Assembly (NCBI GenBank): GCA_946902985.2
Contig: OX336388.2
Coordinates: 226,446,467 to 226,510,466 of the forward strand
DNA: 64,000 nt
Reading direction: 5' to 3'
From: Meconema thalassinum
Taxonomy: Eukaryota > Arthropoda > Insecta > Orthoptera > Tettigoniidae
Shown here: piece after piece, positions 40,951 to 52,795 of the stretch
Position numbering within the stretch: the first letter of the stretch is position 1
How the letters are laid out: each line of letters opens with the position of its first letter
Made by a program: the position numbers and the translations under genes
The notes under the pieces: model-generated
Told to the model about the DNA's origin: nothing
The model's input: the letters and a program-made list of their open reading frames with translations, nothing else
Database searches by the model: none

Positions 40951-42240
40951 TCTCTCATTATAAACCTACTGGGGAAAGTATGGTTTATGAACATGCGAGA
41001 TTTCTCGCACGGGTCCGCTAGTACTATTTAATTATGACAAATTAGACTTAACTTGAAGAAAAGAAAATCTCCCCACATCTCAGCATACAACTCCTTTCTC
41101 GCTAATAATAATCCACCCTTCATTCCTCCCTCCTTGTTCCAAAGCATATTTCTTCATATTCATATTATTATAAAACCACGGTGAAGACACAGACCTTACC
41201 CTTACTTATTGCCGGACACAATGATTAAGTTGACCTCTGGCCTCTGGCTTAAATTATTGTATAGAGTTAAACCCTTATCCCCCTCTTTTTATGTACGAAT
41301 TTATTTATATGTTTATTTTAAACTCCTAAAGGGATCATAAAATTAATCCCTAATTCCTTTTTCTTTTTTGTGTCCTTCTTTGCTCTCCTGTTTACGCTCA
41401 AGAGTATTCAACTTTTTAAAAACATAGTACAGTGCATTTATTTATTCCCCGCTGTGTGCATGTGTTTGGTCGTTAGTTATAAATCAGCCTTTCTGAAGTC
41501 CATGGTTGTATATTAAGCGGATATTGTGTTACAGCTAGAAGGTGGTACCAAGGGAATGTGCAGTGATAATTGCAATGTACTGTACCTAACACGTAAAAGC
41601 CACGGAGTATCGTCTTTTCCCAAGGAACACAGAGGAACACCACATTAGAGTTCTACTGTTCGTTTTTTTTAATACATTCTCTTTCAGAGAACTGAGGACA
41701 TAAATTCGCACTAATGTCTCTTTTTATTTCACATAAATTAATATATGTTAGAATATTACATGAATCTAAAACTTATAGTAATCTATTGTAAACCCTTCCT
41801 TTCCCAATTTGTTTTAAACAGTTCTTTCTTGGTAAATGAACTAATGGTGACCAGGGACTCTATTAGGAAACAGGGAGAGAGAGAGTTTTTTTGTTTTTAA
41901 AAAGAGATATATGTGTATCATATGGGGAATTATTAATCTTATTAGATGTGATTCCTGTTTTGAGATTTTCATATCCCCACTGCTCTTTTCCATACTCATT
42001 ATACTTACACATTTGCGGAACGCGTTGCTGTTTATATAGTGGTTAATATGTTACAATTAGATGAGATAAATGGAATGATAAAATGAACATTCATACGCGG
42101 TTTCTTTTTTTAAACCAATCTCGACACTGTGATTTAACTCGGAAATTTTCTCATTTTCACGGGTTGATTTTAGTTATTCACGGGAGATCTACAGACGAGG
42201 CCAAATTATTAGATTTAACAATGCGTAACTCTAATTATGA
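40951..42240. other. Intergenic, no gene seen
   Basis: AT-rich sequence with no recognised coding or repeat structure. Confidence 0.55.
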
Positions 42241-42390
42241 TAGGTTGGTTGGTTCCTGAGTTTAGGGACTGTGACAACTCGGTCATGTAGCCGCGGGTAC
42301 CTTCGGTGTGTGTAGAATCTGTCTGATAACCGGTGTTAATAATGTGTTGGCTGTATTAGTGTGTGTTTTTCAGGTAAGGACTGCAGGAAT
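42241..42390 (-). mobile_element. SINE family S4, 3' fragment (copy 3)
   Basis: Matches the tail part of the S4 element at 54633-55140 in reverse: GGTTGGTTGGTTCCT end, CATGTAGCCGCGGGTAC, TGTGTGTAGAATCTGTCTGA, CCGGTGTTAAT. The tRNA-like head is absent. Confidence 0.8.
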
Positions 42391-42680
42391 GAAAAGATCC
42401 GTAAAGACATAAAAGTGAAACCACTTAAGGGAAATATAGCAACATCAAGGTTGAGATGGTTCGGTCACTTGAAGAGGATGGATCTAAAGAGAGTAGCATG
42501 GAAATGGTTTCATAAGGACATAAAAGAAAAGCGACCTAGGGGATGACAAAGGACACGATGGATCTCCCAAATAAAAGATGATCTGGAAGATAGAGGAGTG
42601 GAATTGTGTAAAGTTGAAGAAGATACTTGCATAGACTGAAATGAAGAGTGCTCTTACACCGGACCCAGGAAACTGGAGAC
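42391..42680 (+). pseudogene. LINE reverse-transcriptase C-terminal fragment
   Basis: The plus-strand frame gives SRLRWFGHLKRMDLKRVAWK and KRPRG, then a TGA, then QRTRWISQIKDDLEDRGVEL in the same frame. This is the RWFGH.KRM...RPRG tail seen after arthropod LINE reverse transcriptases. Only the end of ORF2 is present, and a (GAT)n run at about 42690-42704 follows, perhaps the element's own tail. Confidence 0.75.
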
Positions 42681-42784
42681 GGTTAAATGATGATGATGAT
42701 GATTAAAAGACCAAACTTTAAGAAAGCAAAACGGATTAGGGAACCATCCATTATGAGTACAAGCGTGTTGACCGACTGACAAAA

Positions 42785-43550
42785 GTGACAGTCAGTCTGA
42801 AAGACTAGACTTTGTATCATTTTAAATGCTACAAATGTTGAAGAATGCTAGAAAGGCTGGAGGCTTCTCGCTTCGCTCGAAGCCAAAGACTCTTGACACG
42901 TTAGAAAATTATATGCATAATCCTTATCTTGCTTACCTTGTTTCAAATTACTCGCGAACGGCAAGTGCAAACCAAGGGCAAGGCAAGGTCAAGCGCCGGG
43001 GATGCCGTCACGGTCACCAGAGCGCACGGGGACGCATCCTTTTCATCCAGTCTAAACACACTCATAGTGGGCGATGTATTGAAGATAGAGATATGCTCTC
43101 GCGGACTTTTTTGTAGAACTTTTCATGCTGACCAATTCTTACGCTCATAGTATGTTGATATTCTTAACGGTTTGCCCAGCGTAAGCTTAAGAAGCGCACG
43201 GATGCCAAGTTTGTTTTCGACTTTTTCACTGAAATTGTTACTGCTTGTCTTCCTTTGATCATATATAAATTATTTTCTACAGAATCTTTCCTCGAGATAT
43301 CCTTTACAGAATGGTGAAAACCGCATCAAAATCCATCCAATGGTTCTCGAGATTATCCGTGACATACAAGAATCGGGGATTTTTGTCTTATACTAACGAA
43401 GTAGAGATTGTAGGGGAACACATGCACCAAGCAGTACTATGACGTCACACACCTCAGTGCATCTGGGTACATTTCGTCCCGTCACCGTAACGTAACGCCA
43501 GACTCCAACGTAACGACGAAGTCGACAAGATCATTTTAAATGATAAAACA
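42785..43550 (+). repeat. Uncharacterised repeat family R, copy 3
   Basis: The best-preserved of three copies (others at 1740-2505 and 6345-7050). It starts TGACAGTCAGTCTGAAAGAC, contains the perfect hairpin GGCTTCTCGCTTCGCTCGAA-type block near 42860, and ends near GTCGACAAGATCATTTTAAA. It differs from copy 1 by a ~25-bp insertion (CCGTCACGGTCACCAGAGCG) and point changes. Confidence 0.8.
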
Positions 43551-44447
43551 TTAAGTCTCGTATATACAAGTATTAAACAAACTATCCCATTCAAGTACAC
43601 AGGGACCCAGCTCTCTTAACAATAACATACAACAGGAGCAGGTTCTAAATATTTCAAACTTATGTCTTGTGTTTGACATTTCAGTGAAAAAATCAGAGTA
43701 ATGTCCGTTATTAATCAGTTGGAAACTAGCGATACAAACCATAAAATTTGTCAACACTTTGGCGGTAAAGTAGGCAGGGGAGAGGGTTTTTGTATGGCAT
43801 CTGGTTGTAAAATATCGTCCGCTCAAGTATCAGCATATCTGTCATTGGCAGGTACTTTATTAGGCTTGTAACACACATCCATTTGAGGTCGTTAGTCTTT
43901 TTTGTAAAATTTTTATGCTCACTCATTATTTTTTTTATTTTATTTCGTTTGGCTATGATCCACACCGCTACGCCGGACCGGCCGGTGTTTTGGTACACTT
44001 CAATCGCTGAGGCGAGTGTGCTGCCCTCCAGCGGATTTATTTGCTACTTCAATCGAAAGCCTCATGTCGTGTTATCCTGCACTACTGTGTCACACACAGT
44101 TATGTTATTCGAACACTTGCCAGTTATTTATGGCACGTTTTGTCTGTCTTTTAACACCCTTTTCTCTCTACTATATTGCTTTTATTTTTGTCACGGTTTG
44201 TTCGTCATCATCATCACATTCTGTCATCACTGAATTCAGCCAATACTGCGGTACAGTGCGTTCGGGAAGTCCGTATATCCCTACACCTCCTAAAATGAAA
44301 TTTGGTACTATCGGCATACGAGCCAAACCTGCCTTGAGATTCATTATGCAATTCGAATTCTGTTACACGAAACAAACTAATAGTGTTTTTACTTTACTTT
44401 CACTTTTATCGTTGTGGCCACTAGGGACCGTGAGATCTCAACTATTT
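43551..44447. other. Intergenic, no gene seen
   Basis: Frames on both strands are short and overlap each other without family resemblance. A Pro/Cys-poor hydrophobic frame near 43883-44233 looks accidental. Confidence 0.45.
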
Positions 44448-44752
44448 TTATCCTACTTTTCACATTTTGTAAAAAATGAGGAAAACGTAGGCTTATGAGA
44501 TCAATCCGGACAAATGTGTGTCTGTCTGTGTACCCCCCTATCAACTCCTAAATGGCAGCATCTATCGAAACCAAATTTGGTATGCGTCAAGAGCTATGCT
44601 GGAATATCGTAAGGCCATATTTCAAAATGACGTTAGTGCTACCAACTACTGAAAAATCACAATTCAAAATTTAGGTCTATGTTGGATATCTCGGAAGATA
44701 TGCATGGTAATTGTTCCAAAATTGACACACATATAGATAATATAGATAATAC
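44448..44752 (-). mobile_element. DINE-1/Helentron-like element, family B, 3'-end fragment
   Basis: Only the 3' terminal part is present on the minus strand: the hairpin region (plus-strand ATCCTACTTTTCACATTTTG, a G-to-T change in the usual GCCTAC), the TGTGTGTCTGTCTGTGTACC microsatellite and the CTATCAACTCCTAAATGGC phrase. It stops abruptly at the Penelope fragment. Confidence 0.75.
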
Positions 44753-45085
44753 CTGGGGTGTATGAAGTCCCTTGTACTTGCGGAAAAGTCTACATTGGAC
44801 AGACAAAACGGTTCATTGCAACTACTTTCAAAGACCATCAATGAGCATCAAAGGAACATCCGTCTAAACCAACCTGACAAATCAGCTATAGCTGAACTTG
44901 CCCTGTCTTCAGGGCACGATGTATGTTTCAAGGATGCTCATGCGCTTGCCCTTGTTAAGCACAACTGGTCTAGAATTATAAGGGAGGCAGTTGAAATTCG
45001 TAAAAATTCCAATATTTTTAACAGAGACACTGGATATCAGCTAAGTGACACTTGGCTACCAGTTATTAAGGATCTAGAAAGATAG
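44753..45085 (+). pseudogene. Penelope-like element GIY-YIG endonuclease fragment
   Basis: One frame reads VYEVPCTCGKVYIGQTKR and stops soon after at KDHQ. A second frame continues with EHQRNIRLNQPDKSAIAELA, LSSGHDVCFKDA, RIIREAVEIRKNSNIFNRDT and WLPVI to the stop at 45083-45085. The PCxCGKVYIGQTxR start and the later IREA.EI.K...NFNRD motif are those of the C-terminal GIY-YIG domain of Penelope-like elements. A frame change near 44845 and loss of the reverse transcriptase make it a relic. Confidence 0.85.
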
Positions 45086-45855
45086 TTCCTCTCAGTCTCT
45101 CTGTTCTTCACCTATTTCAAATTCTACTGCTTTCCTCTATGGCTACAGAGCCTGGATTTGTTCTCCTTTGTTCGTCACTGGGGGAGTTTTCATCTGTTAT
45201 TTCGCCGTTGCCTGTATGACGTTAGGTATCGTTCAGATACACTTCCCTTTTGTTTATGTTTCCTTATATCCATCTCACCCTCCCCCTCCCCCCCCCCCCC
45301 CCTCTTCTTTTGGATATCCTCATTCTTCGAGGAGTCTCTATATTTTCACCCCGCCCCCTTTACCTTCTCCTTACATACTACTCTGTCCGCCGTTCTACCA
45401 TGGTCCATACAGTAATTTCTGGCAGCTGCTCTCTGATGACGAACCGAGGAATTTATCTATATTTTTTGTAATTTTTGTAATCTCATTGATATACTTTCTT
45501 TGGCCACATTGTTTGATTTCCATTGAAAAAGGAGGCAAAGTTTCTCCGAAACGAATGGTTCTAATCTAAATACACACGGCATTAGCCCAAAAAACAAGAG
45601 TATGTGTGTTTGGAGTTTCGCTTTTCATCTCGGCTTTTCTGAATTGCGTCAGGGATCTGCCCTCCATTCACCTTTTAAGCTTATGCTGGGTACACCGTTA
45701 AAGATAGCGCGTGAAGCCGAGGTGGGTTGCTAGTGAATCCATAAAGAGAGAAAATATGAAGTGGTCATAATTAATTTGGCGAGTTATTGGAGGTTCCACG
45801 TACACACTCAAACACACGAGGCTAATGACCTCAATGCACCAGGCCTCTAAATGAA
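45086..45855. other. Intergenic, pyrimidine-rich with a C-run
   Basis: Contains CCCTCCCCCTCCCCCCCCCC near 45280-45302 and a pyrimidine-rich stretch to 45400. At about 45690-45715 a short AAGCTTATGCTGGGTACACC phrase resembles an inner piece of repeat family R. No gene seen; frames here follow the base bias. Confidence 0.5.
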
Positions 45856-46650
45856 CAAGAAGTTCCGTGAAGAACTATAGAGCCTATTTTCATATATCCT
45901 ACTAATGTTAATTGCCTCTATCAACATACATAATTTTAGTTTGATTGCTGTAACAGATTCGTGGATATTGAGATCCGTCTAAATATTTCGGATGGTCGCT
46001 CTGTTGGATTGTTTTATATAAAGGCCATAGAGTCATATACCTTTAAAGGAAACTTATTGCGTAGGTTCATTATTCAATCTTTCACTTCGATCGCATGATT
46101 ACAACACAAGAAACACAATCTTAATTTAAAAATTCGCACAGCTGCCATCTTGAGGTTATGTAAACAATTGAACTAAATTACATACCAGTGCAATACACTT
46201 TGTATAAACATTTGCTGTACCAAGTTTTATTGCGTTTGGATCATTAAATCGCGAGAAAAGTCTATTTAAAGTTTTCAAATTCGCTTGGCCGCCATGTTCG
46301 TTTTGTAGTTACCAGGTTTTCAAAGGTCACATAAGTGAACTTCTAGTAGTTCCCTTGATCACCAAACAAAATTCCAGGGTGATATCGGTAATAGTTTCGG
46401 AGATATTGAATGCTGGTGAAATATTTCGCACAGCCACCATGTAGGATTGGTGAGACGAAACAATATGTAAAGGGCACGGTCGAGGTCACCCGGAATAGTG
46501 CTATGAACTTACCGAGTTTCATTGAAATCGCTCCAGCCGTTTCGATTTTATTAGGGGGTGGGGGGAACACACCCACGCACACACAGACCGACAAACGGAC
46601 AAGAGATTATCTCATAAGCCTTTTTTTTTTCATAAATGAAAATAGGCTAA
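45856..46650 (+). mobile_element. DINE-1/Helentron-like element, family C copy 2 (C2)
   Basis: Starts CAAGAAGTTCCGTGAAGAAC, TAGAGCCTATTTTC, and ends with a short CA run and GAAAATAGGCTAA. It is about 795 bp, with fewer internal modules than C1 (1519 bp). Confidence 0.8.
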
Positions 46651-47583
46651 AACAATAATAACATGAGCCACCCACACATCAAATGACAGAAACACACACA
46701 CACAGTAGAAAGTGTCTTCCCCTCATTTCCATTGAAGTGTAACATTCCTTGCGCTCGTATTTCAAAAACCAATGCGGTTAGCGGTTGAGCACTCTATTTT
46801 TGTATTGGGTCCTATTTCAAAATGTAAACAAAAACACCGACATAGAAGAGTGTTTTTATATAAACTACTGAACAACATGCACAGTTCCCACTCAGGAGTA
46901 CTTGGAAAAACTAATTTATCAAATGAGAGAAAACCACTGAATTCCCTAACAAAAAAGTTAGTTTAAAAATAAAAATAACGTTGGAGGTGTAAATATGTGA
47001 AACTGTTATCCTGTATCGCAACGCAATGTGTGTTGAAGTGTTTTTTGGGGTGATGTTTCTCTTCAACAACTCTTGAAAATCTACTCCACTCTGTTTTTGG
47101 TAATTATAATCTGCAAACAGCCACAAAATTGTTAGAGAGGTTTGAAGGGAAGGGGGATAGGGATAATGGTTTACGAAAAGAGTGTCAGTATATAATAGTA
47201 CTGTGGTTGTGGGGGCGATGTGGTAGTTAGCATGGGCCTGTTCTCCCTCCAACTGCATGATATTTTTTTTTTCCCTGCACTTCACTCTTCAATCATGCAA
47301 TTGGCAAATGCGTATGTACTGTTAAATTATATTCTCTTCATACATTCTACCCCTTTCCTCACCCCCCATTAACACTCGTGTCAATCCAGGACAGCACAGA
47401 TCTCTTTCACACATATGATTCAGATTTTTGAAAGCGTACGTATGTGTGGTTATGTATACCTTAGTCCATTCACCCGTACATGCTCCCCTTTTCCATTTTT
47501 TATGGGGCGTGGTATAGTCGGTTGATGTAACGTAGTTAGTGTTGCAAATCAGCTCAATAGATATTTGAATTCTCTCTCTTAAA
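46651..47583. other. Intergenic, no gene seen
   Basis: The plus- and minus-strand frames are short and unconvincing. No repeat end found. Confidence 0.5.
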
Positions 47584-47616
47584 GATGGTATATTGGCTTT
47601 CACGGCCGGTGAATTA

Positions 47617-47961
47617 AAACTCAGCAATTCTTCTAGGTTTGTGCCGTGTCTTGTGTTGGGTTTCGCCTAGGACTCCAAGCTGGCTCATCGGCGGGCTCTT
47701 GGTGTCCCCGCCCGGACCCCCACAGGAGTGACGAACTGCGCGCTACCTCTCTTTATATTAGGAAGGTTAAGACTGCTTGAGGTTTTAGTTCTCGCAGTCA
47801 AGTGGTGCAGTTGCACCTAATATAAAGGGACGTGGCGCGCAGTTCGTCACTCCTGTGGGGATCCGGGCGGGGACACCAAGAGCCCGCCGATGAGAAAGCT
47901 TGGTGTCCTAGGCGAAACCCCACACAAGATACGGCACAAACCTAGAAGAATTGCTGAGTTT
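47617..47961. mobile_element. Long foldback (inverted-repeat) element
   Basis: Two arms of about 146 bp, 47617-47762 and 47817-47961, are near-perfect inverse copies: AAACTCAGCAATTCTTCTAG, GTTTCGCCTAGGAC, GCTCATCGGCGGGCTCTTGG, CACTCCTGTGGGG-type blocks and CTTTATATTAGG next to the loop. The ~54-bp loop itself contains GACTGC...GCAGTC. No coding capacity. CTCTCTCTTAAAG before it and CTCTCTTTTAAG after it may be remnants of a duplication. Class unknown; MITE-like. Confidence 0.85.
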
Positions 47962-47984
47962 CTCTCTTTTAAGTTAACCGCCCT

Positions 47985-48425
47985 GGGGCTGGTTTGCAGC
48001 AACTCGCCAATCTTCTCTATTCTCCGCCATCCTCTTCAATTCAAGATATGATTTTGTGTTCGTGTCTGTCATTATCTGTGTGATGTATGCAAGTGGTGGT
48101 CTTCCTCTTGTGTTCTTCCTTTCTACATGACTCTTGATAGCAGGCTATTATGTCTGAGAATATGTACCAATATATTTGCTCGTCTTGTTTACAGACTCTT
48201 CATAAAGCATCTATTTTCTCCTGCTCTTCTGAATACCTCTTCATTGTTCATATGTTGTATCCAACTGATCTTAAGCATTCTCCTCCAGCACCAAGCCTCA
48301 AAAGCCATCAACTTCTTCTCGTCTGACTTCCCTATTGTCCAAGTCTCGCTAAGATACAAAGCCACACTCCACAAGTATGTCTTCAACAGTCTTTTCCTTA
48401 TTTTTAGGTCTATACTTCTGGAAGT
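47985..48425 (-). pseudogene. LINE reverse-transcriptase C-terminal fragment
   Basis: The minus strand encodes KTYLWSVALYLSETWTIGKS, FEAWCWRRMLKISWIQHMNN and EEVFRRAGENRCF, the YGSETWT...R.FE.W.WRRM.KI.W motif after LINE reverse transcriptases. The rest decays with stops. The family differs from the copies at 51091 and 53669. Confidence 0.8.
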
Positions 48426-48435
48426 GAAGAGATTT

Positions 48436-50814
48436 TTAGCCTATTTTCAATTTTGAAAAAAAAAAAAAAGCTTATGAGATCACCTTTTGTCCGTGTGTGT
48501 GTGTGTGTGTCCGCCCCTAATAACTTCTAAACGGCTGGAGCGATTACAATGAAACTCGCTAGGATCGGGGCACTATTCTGGCCGACTCCAACCGAGCCCT
48601 TCAAATTTTATTGTATTTCACCAATCCAACATGGCGTCTGTGCGAAATATTTCACCAGCATTCAGTATCTCCGAAACTATTACCGATATCGCCTTGAAAT
48701 TGTGTACGGTGATAAAGAGCACTACTAGAAGTTCATCTATGAGACTTTCATAAACCTGGTGACTACAAAACCAACATGGCGGTCAAGCGAAGTTGAGACT
48801 TTAAAAATAGACTTTTCTCGCGATTTAACTATCCAAACGTAATGAAACATGGTACAGCAAATGTTTATACAAATTGTAATGCACTGGAGTTTAATTTAGT
48901 TCAATTGTTTACATAACCTCAAAATGGCGGCTGTGCGAAATATTTCACCGACATTCTATATATCCGAAACTATTACAGATAGCACCCTGACATTTTGTAC
49001 GGTGATAAAGGGTACTGATACAAGTTTATCTAGGTACCTTTCATAAACCTGTAAACTACAAAACGAACATGGCGACCAAGCGAATTTGAAATATTTTAAT
49101 AGACTTTTCTCGTGATTTAACTCTCTGAGCGCAGTGAAATGTGGCACAGTAAATGATTTTACATATTGTAATGCACTGGCATCTAATTTAGTTCAATTGT
49201 TTACATAACCTCAAGATGTCGGCTGTGCGAAATTTTAAAATTAAGTTTTTATTTCTTGTGTCGTAATCATGCGATCGAAGTGAAAGTTTGAATAATGAAT
49301 CTAGGCAATAATTTTCCTTGAATGGTACATAACTCTATGGCCTATACATATAACAATCCAAAATGGCGATCATCCGAAATATTTAGACGGTTCTCAATAT
49401 CTATGAATCTTTTACAGCAATCAAACTGTTTTTTTTTAAATATTCATAGAGGCTATGAACATATGTTCACCTATAGGACTTTCAGTAACCTGGTGAGCAC
49501 AAATCACACATGGCGGCGACGCGAAGTATAAAAATTTAAATGGACGTTTCTCGCGAATTAACCCTTTATAGGGCAAAAGACTGGGGGTATAAAATATCTG
49601 TGTTCTTTTGCACGTTTGTAATTGGGGGTGATAGATGAGTAGGAATATGCAACAATTGTATGGGTGTGGATTCTATTTTAGGAAATATGGGGTGGGAAAT
49701 TATTATCCCACTGCCCACACCCGACAGTATGTTTTCTTAAATGAGCAATAGGGTAATAATCTCCTACCTCCAAATAATGGTGATCCTGTATTTATCACTC
49801 AATAATGAGGTTTATTTGACAGGGTATAATATATAAAAACCCCATCACGCTCTATATTTAAAAAGAAATGTAATTACCACGCAAAACAAGGTCAGTGACC
49901 TATATCATCTTTGCCGAAAAATGCACAAAAAATATGAAAGTGATTTTGGAAGGTTAAAAGTTAGTATATTCGTATATAATTCAAAAATTCCAAATTGGTA
50001 TTTACTAAAAACACAGAAAATTAATTTTTAAAATCTTCTATTCTATGGCAAACACCTTAAGCAGGATAATTATTTCCATTCTAGCTGAAATATATTTACT
50101 CAAGTGACCAAAACCATTATTAACATTGTATTTCAGTTATATACCAACGTTTACAAATCTCTTATCTTCACTAAAAACACCTTCTTCTGTAAAACAATGC
50201 ATTTCTTTCACTCAACACAACCGAACTGGCGAGCACGTGCACTGTGGAGACCACTGGGATATATGCTTACCACCTTTGGTTTCAGATGACAGTATACATC
50301 AAATTAATAGGTTTTCAATATTTCTCTGCATCTAGCTTGTGGATGCACATGGAACTGCTTGAAATGAAAGGGGTGGGAAGATTCTCTCCCTAACACCGTT
50401 CTATAAATACATGGTGGGAAGATAATATCCCAAAGACCTATAAAGGGTTCTATCCGAATGCAGTGAAACGTTGCACGTTAAATGCTTATACAAATGTTAA
50501 TCCACTGGCATCTAATTTATTTCAATTGTTTGCATAATCACAAGATGGCAGCTGTGCGAAATCTAAAAATCTCTTTTTTACTTCTTGTGTTCTAATCATG
50601 CGATTGAAGTTTGAATACTACACGTACACAATAATCTTAATGTAATAGTACGAAAATAAAAATCCAACCTGGCGACCATCTGAAATATTTAGACGGTTCT
50701 CAATATCTACGAACCTATCACAACCTTCAAACTGAAATGTGTTTGTTGATAGAGGCAATTAACATGTGTAGGATATATGAAAATAGGCTGTATAGTTCTT
50801 CACGGAACTACTTG
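48436..50814 (-). mobile_element. DINE-1/Helentron-like element, family C copy 3 (C3), split by another element
   Basis: On the minus strand it starts CAAGTAGTTCCGTGAAGAAC (ending at 50814) and ends in the hairpin plus GTGT microsatellite near 48470-48510 with TTAGCCTATTTTC on the plus strand. Removing the 886-bp insertion at 49562-50447 leaves about 1.49 kb, close to C1. Confidence 0.8.
49562..50447. mobile_element. piggyBac-like non-autonomous element
   Basis: It lies within C3 and starts CCCTTTATAGG and ends CCTATAAAGGG, perfect 11-bp inverted ends. TTAA is at 49558-49561 on the left; the right flank reads TTCTATCC where related family C sequence suggests TTAACTATCC, so two bases look lost. 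The CCC...GGG termini with a TTAA target are piggyBac hallmarks. No transposase is encoded. Internal GGTGGGAAxxTxATATCCC-like words recur near both ends. Confidence 0.65.
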
Positions 50815-51059
50815 TTCTTTCTATAAAAGTCGTTCCTTGCCTGAATAATTCTACTCAGAATTTCTCGTTTTCTAGTTTTATCATAAGTTATCAAAAAATT
50901 CAAAAATTCATAAAATTTCACAGTTCAGGCTGGGAACTTAATGTAGGAAACAAGACTTGGGAATTTAGATATTAGGATAACACAATAAGAAAATAAATAA
51001 TATACTTTACATCAATTTTATATCTTCTTGAAAACTTTCAATCAAATGTATGTACAGTG
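50815..51059. other. Short intergenic gap
   Basis: AT-rich; nothing recognised. Confidence 0.5.
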
Positions 51060-51762
51060 TCTTTAGAACCTCTACGACCATGAGTTCAAGATGAAAATCA
51101 ATAAATGTAAAGCAAAAATATCGGAATACAGCCGAAATAAATCTGAAACCTCTATGGAAATCAAATTGGCAGGTGAAAATATAAAAGAAGTAGGAGACTT
51201 CTGTTACATAGGAAGCCAAATGGCCAGTGATGGACGAAGCAAAGAAGATATAAAAAGTAGGTTGGCTCAGGCAAGGAAAGCATTTTAACAGAAACGGAAT
51301 CTGTTGACATCGAATTTAGATTTAGGTATTAGGAAGTCATTTTTGAAAGCCTTTGTCTGGAGCGTGGCGCTCTATGGAAGTGAAACTTCGACTGTTGGTG
51401 CAGCAGAAAAGAGGAGAAGAGCGTTTGAAATGTGGTGTTACAGGAGAATGATGAAAATCAGATGGGTAGATAGGGTTACAAACGAAGAGGTATTAAGACG
51501 AGTGGGAGAGGAGAGATGTTTCTGGCGACTGCAAATGAAGAGAAGATATAGGTTGGTAGGACATATATTAAGACACCCAGGAATAGCAAGCTTAGTTATG
51601 GAAGGAAAGGTCGAGGACAAGAACTGTAGGGGTAGACCAAAGCTAGAATATATTAAACAGATTGCTTCGGATGTAGCGTGTGATAGCTATGTAGAGATGA
51701 AACGATTAGCTCAGGACAGGAAGGCGCGGAGAACTGCATCGAACCAGTCAAAAGATTAAAGA
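51060..51762 (+). pseudogene. LINE reverse-transcriptase C-terminal fragment with one stop
   Basis: The frame reads ETSMEIKLAGENIKEVGDFC, SDGRSKEDIKSRLAQARKAF, a TAA at 51286-51288, then in the same frame FVWSVALYGSETSTVGAAEK, RAFEMWCYRRMMKIRWVDRV, VGHILRHPG and CRGRPKLEYIKQIASDV to the stop at 51757-51759. This is the post-RT C-terminal region of an arthropod LINE. A close relative is at 53669-54324 (-). The lack of catalytic RT motifs shows 5' truncation. Confidence 0.88.
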
Positions 51763-52126
51763 CGCCAACGACAACCACACCATTGGAGTGATCGTTCTGC
51801 AAGGTTGAGTTGCTGATGTGATGGAACGTCTTTGAGACAGACGTTTGAGATCGTTGACTCACTTCATCCCACCACGAATCGACGGTAGGAACCAACATTG
51901 AGACACGATGTTTGCCCTCAAGGTTTCGAGAAATTCAAAAGTCTCCTTTAATTTCATTTAAATCTGTTGAACAAGTGATTTTAGCATGTTTCTTCAAAAT
52001 ATTATTTAAACCGGAAGTAATTTTCAAAATACCGATTTTGACACTTTTTCGGCACAACCGTCAAAATAGCTTAACATTAGGTGTTCGCTAAACCGGAACC
52101 CTCTATTCTGAGTGTTCTGTCATTTA
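51763..52126. other. Intergenic, no gene seen
   Basis: May include LINE 3' untranslated sequence (GACGCCAACGACAACC after the stop). No other structure recognised. Confidence 0.45.
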
Positions 52127-52795
52127 ATAAGAAGTTCCGTGACGAACTAAAGAGCCCACTTTTCTTAAAATTTAAGATTCATGCCAATGATTAATCTATA
52201 TGGACCTATCTAGAATAATGTCGAAATTAAGTTGGTAATATCAAAATTTCTAATTAGTTCGAAATATACCTGGCGTAATGTAGCCTAATAGAGCACTACA
52301 GTTGGCAGCCCTGGTGACTGAATATATTCTTAGTTCCATCTCTTAAGGTACAGAATACAAAATTTGGTTGAAGTCCAATGGATAGCATGGACGTTACATG
52401 CAGTTAGACATTGGATCTATCAGTGCGCGTAAACTCATGTTGGTAACAATGTCATGCATGTGTTGGTCAGAAATAATCTGAAATATTATGACCACTTGTT
52501 GTGCCAATTTTGGACGAAATCCATTTGCTAGTATAGAAGTTACTAGCATTTAAAAATCGGACCTATCAGCAGGCTTAGGATCATGTTGGCAGCACTGACA
52601 TATATTAGTTACTCCAAATTAATCTAGAATGTCAGATACTATACGTGCGCAAAGTTTAGATCCATTTGCTTGCATACTTCCTGATATATTGATATTAGGG
52701 TAACAAAAACAGCATTTATTAACAGTTGGCAGCCGTGATTGCTCTTAAGAATACGCATAGTCATATATGTTATGTGGTACACATAGCGCATATTT
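52127..52795 (+). mobile_element. DINE-1/Helentron-like element, family B, 5' fragment (B4)
   Basis: Starts TAAGAAGTTCCGTGACGAAC, AGAGCCCACTTTTCTTAAAA and follows B2 closely (CCTAATAGAGCACTACAGTT, GGCAGCACTGACATATATTA). It ends abruptly near CACATAGCGCATA, lacking the microsatellite and hairpin. The next 40 bp (TTTCGGATTGTCGCCATGTT) look like a family C scrap. Confidence 0.75.

Noticed and set aside
44016..44498. 160-residue plus-strand frame
   Set aside because: No recognised motif, overlaps another frame of similar length and runs into a family B element; likely chance.
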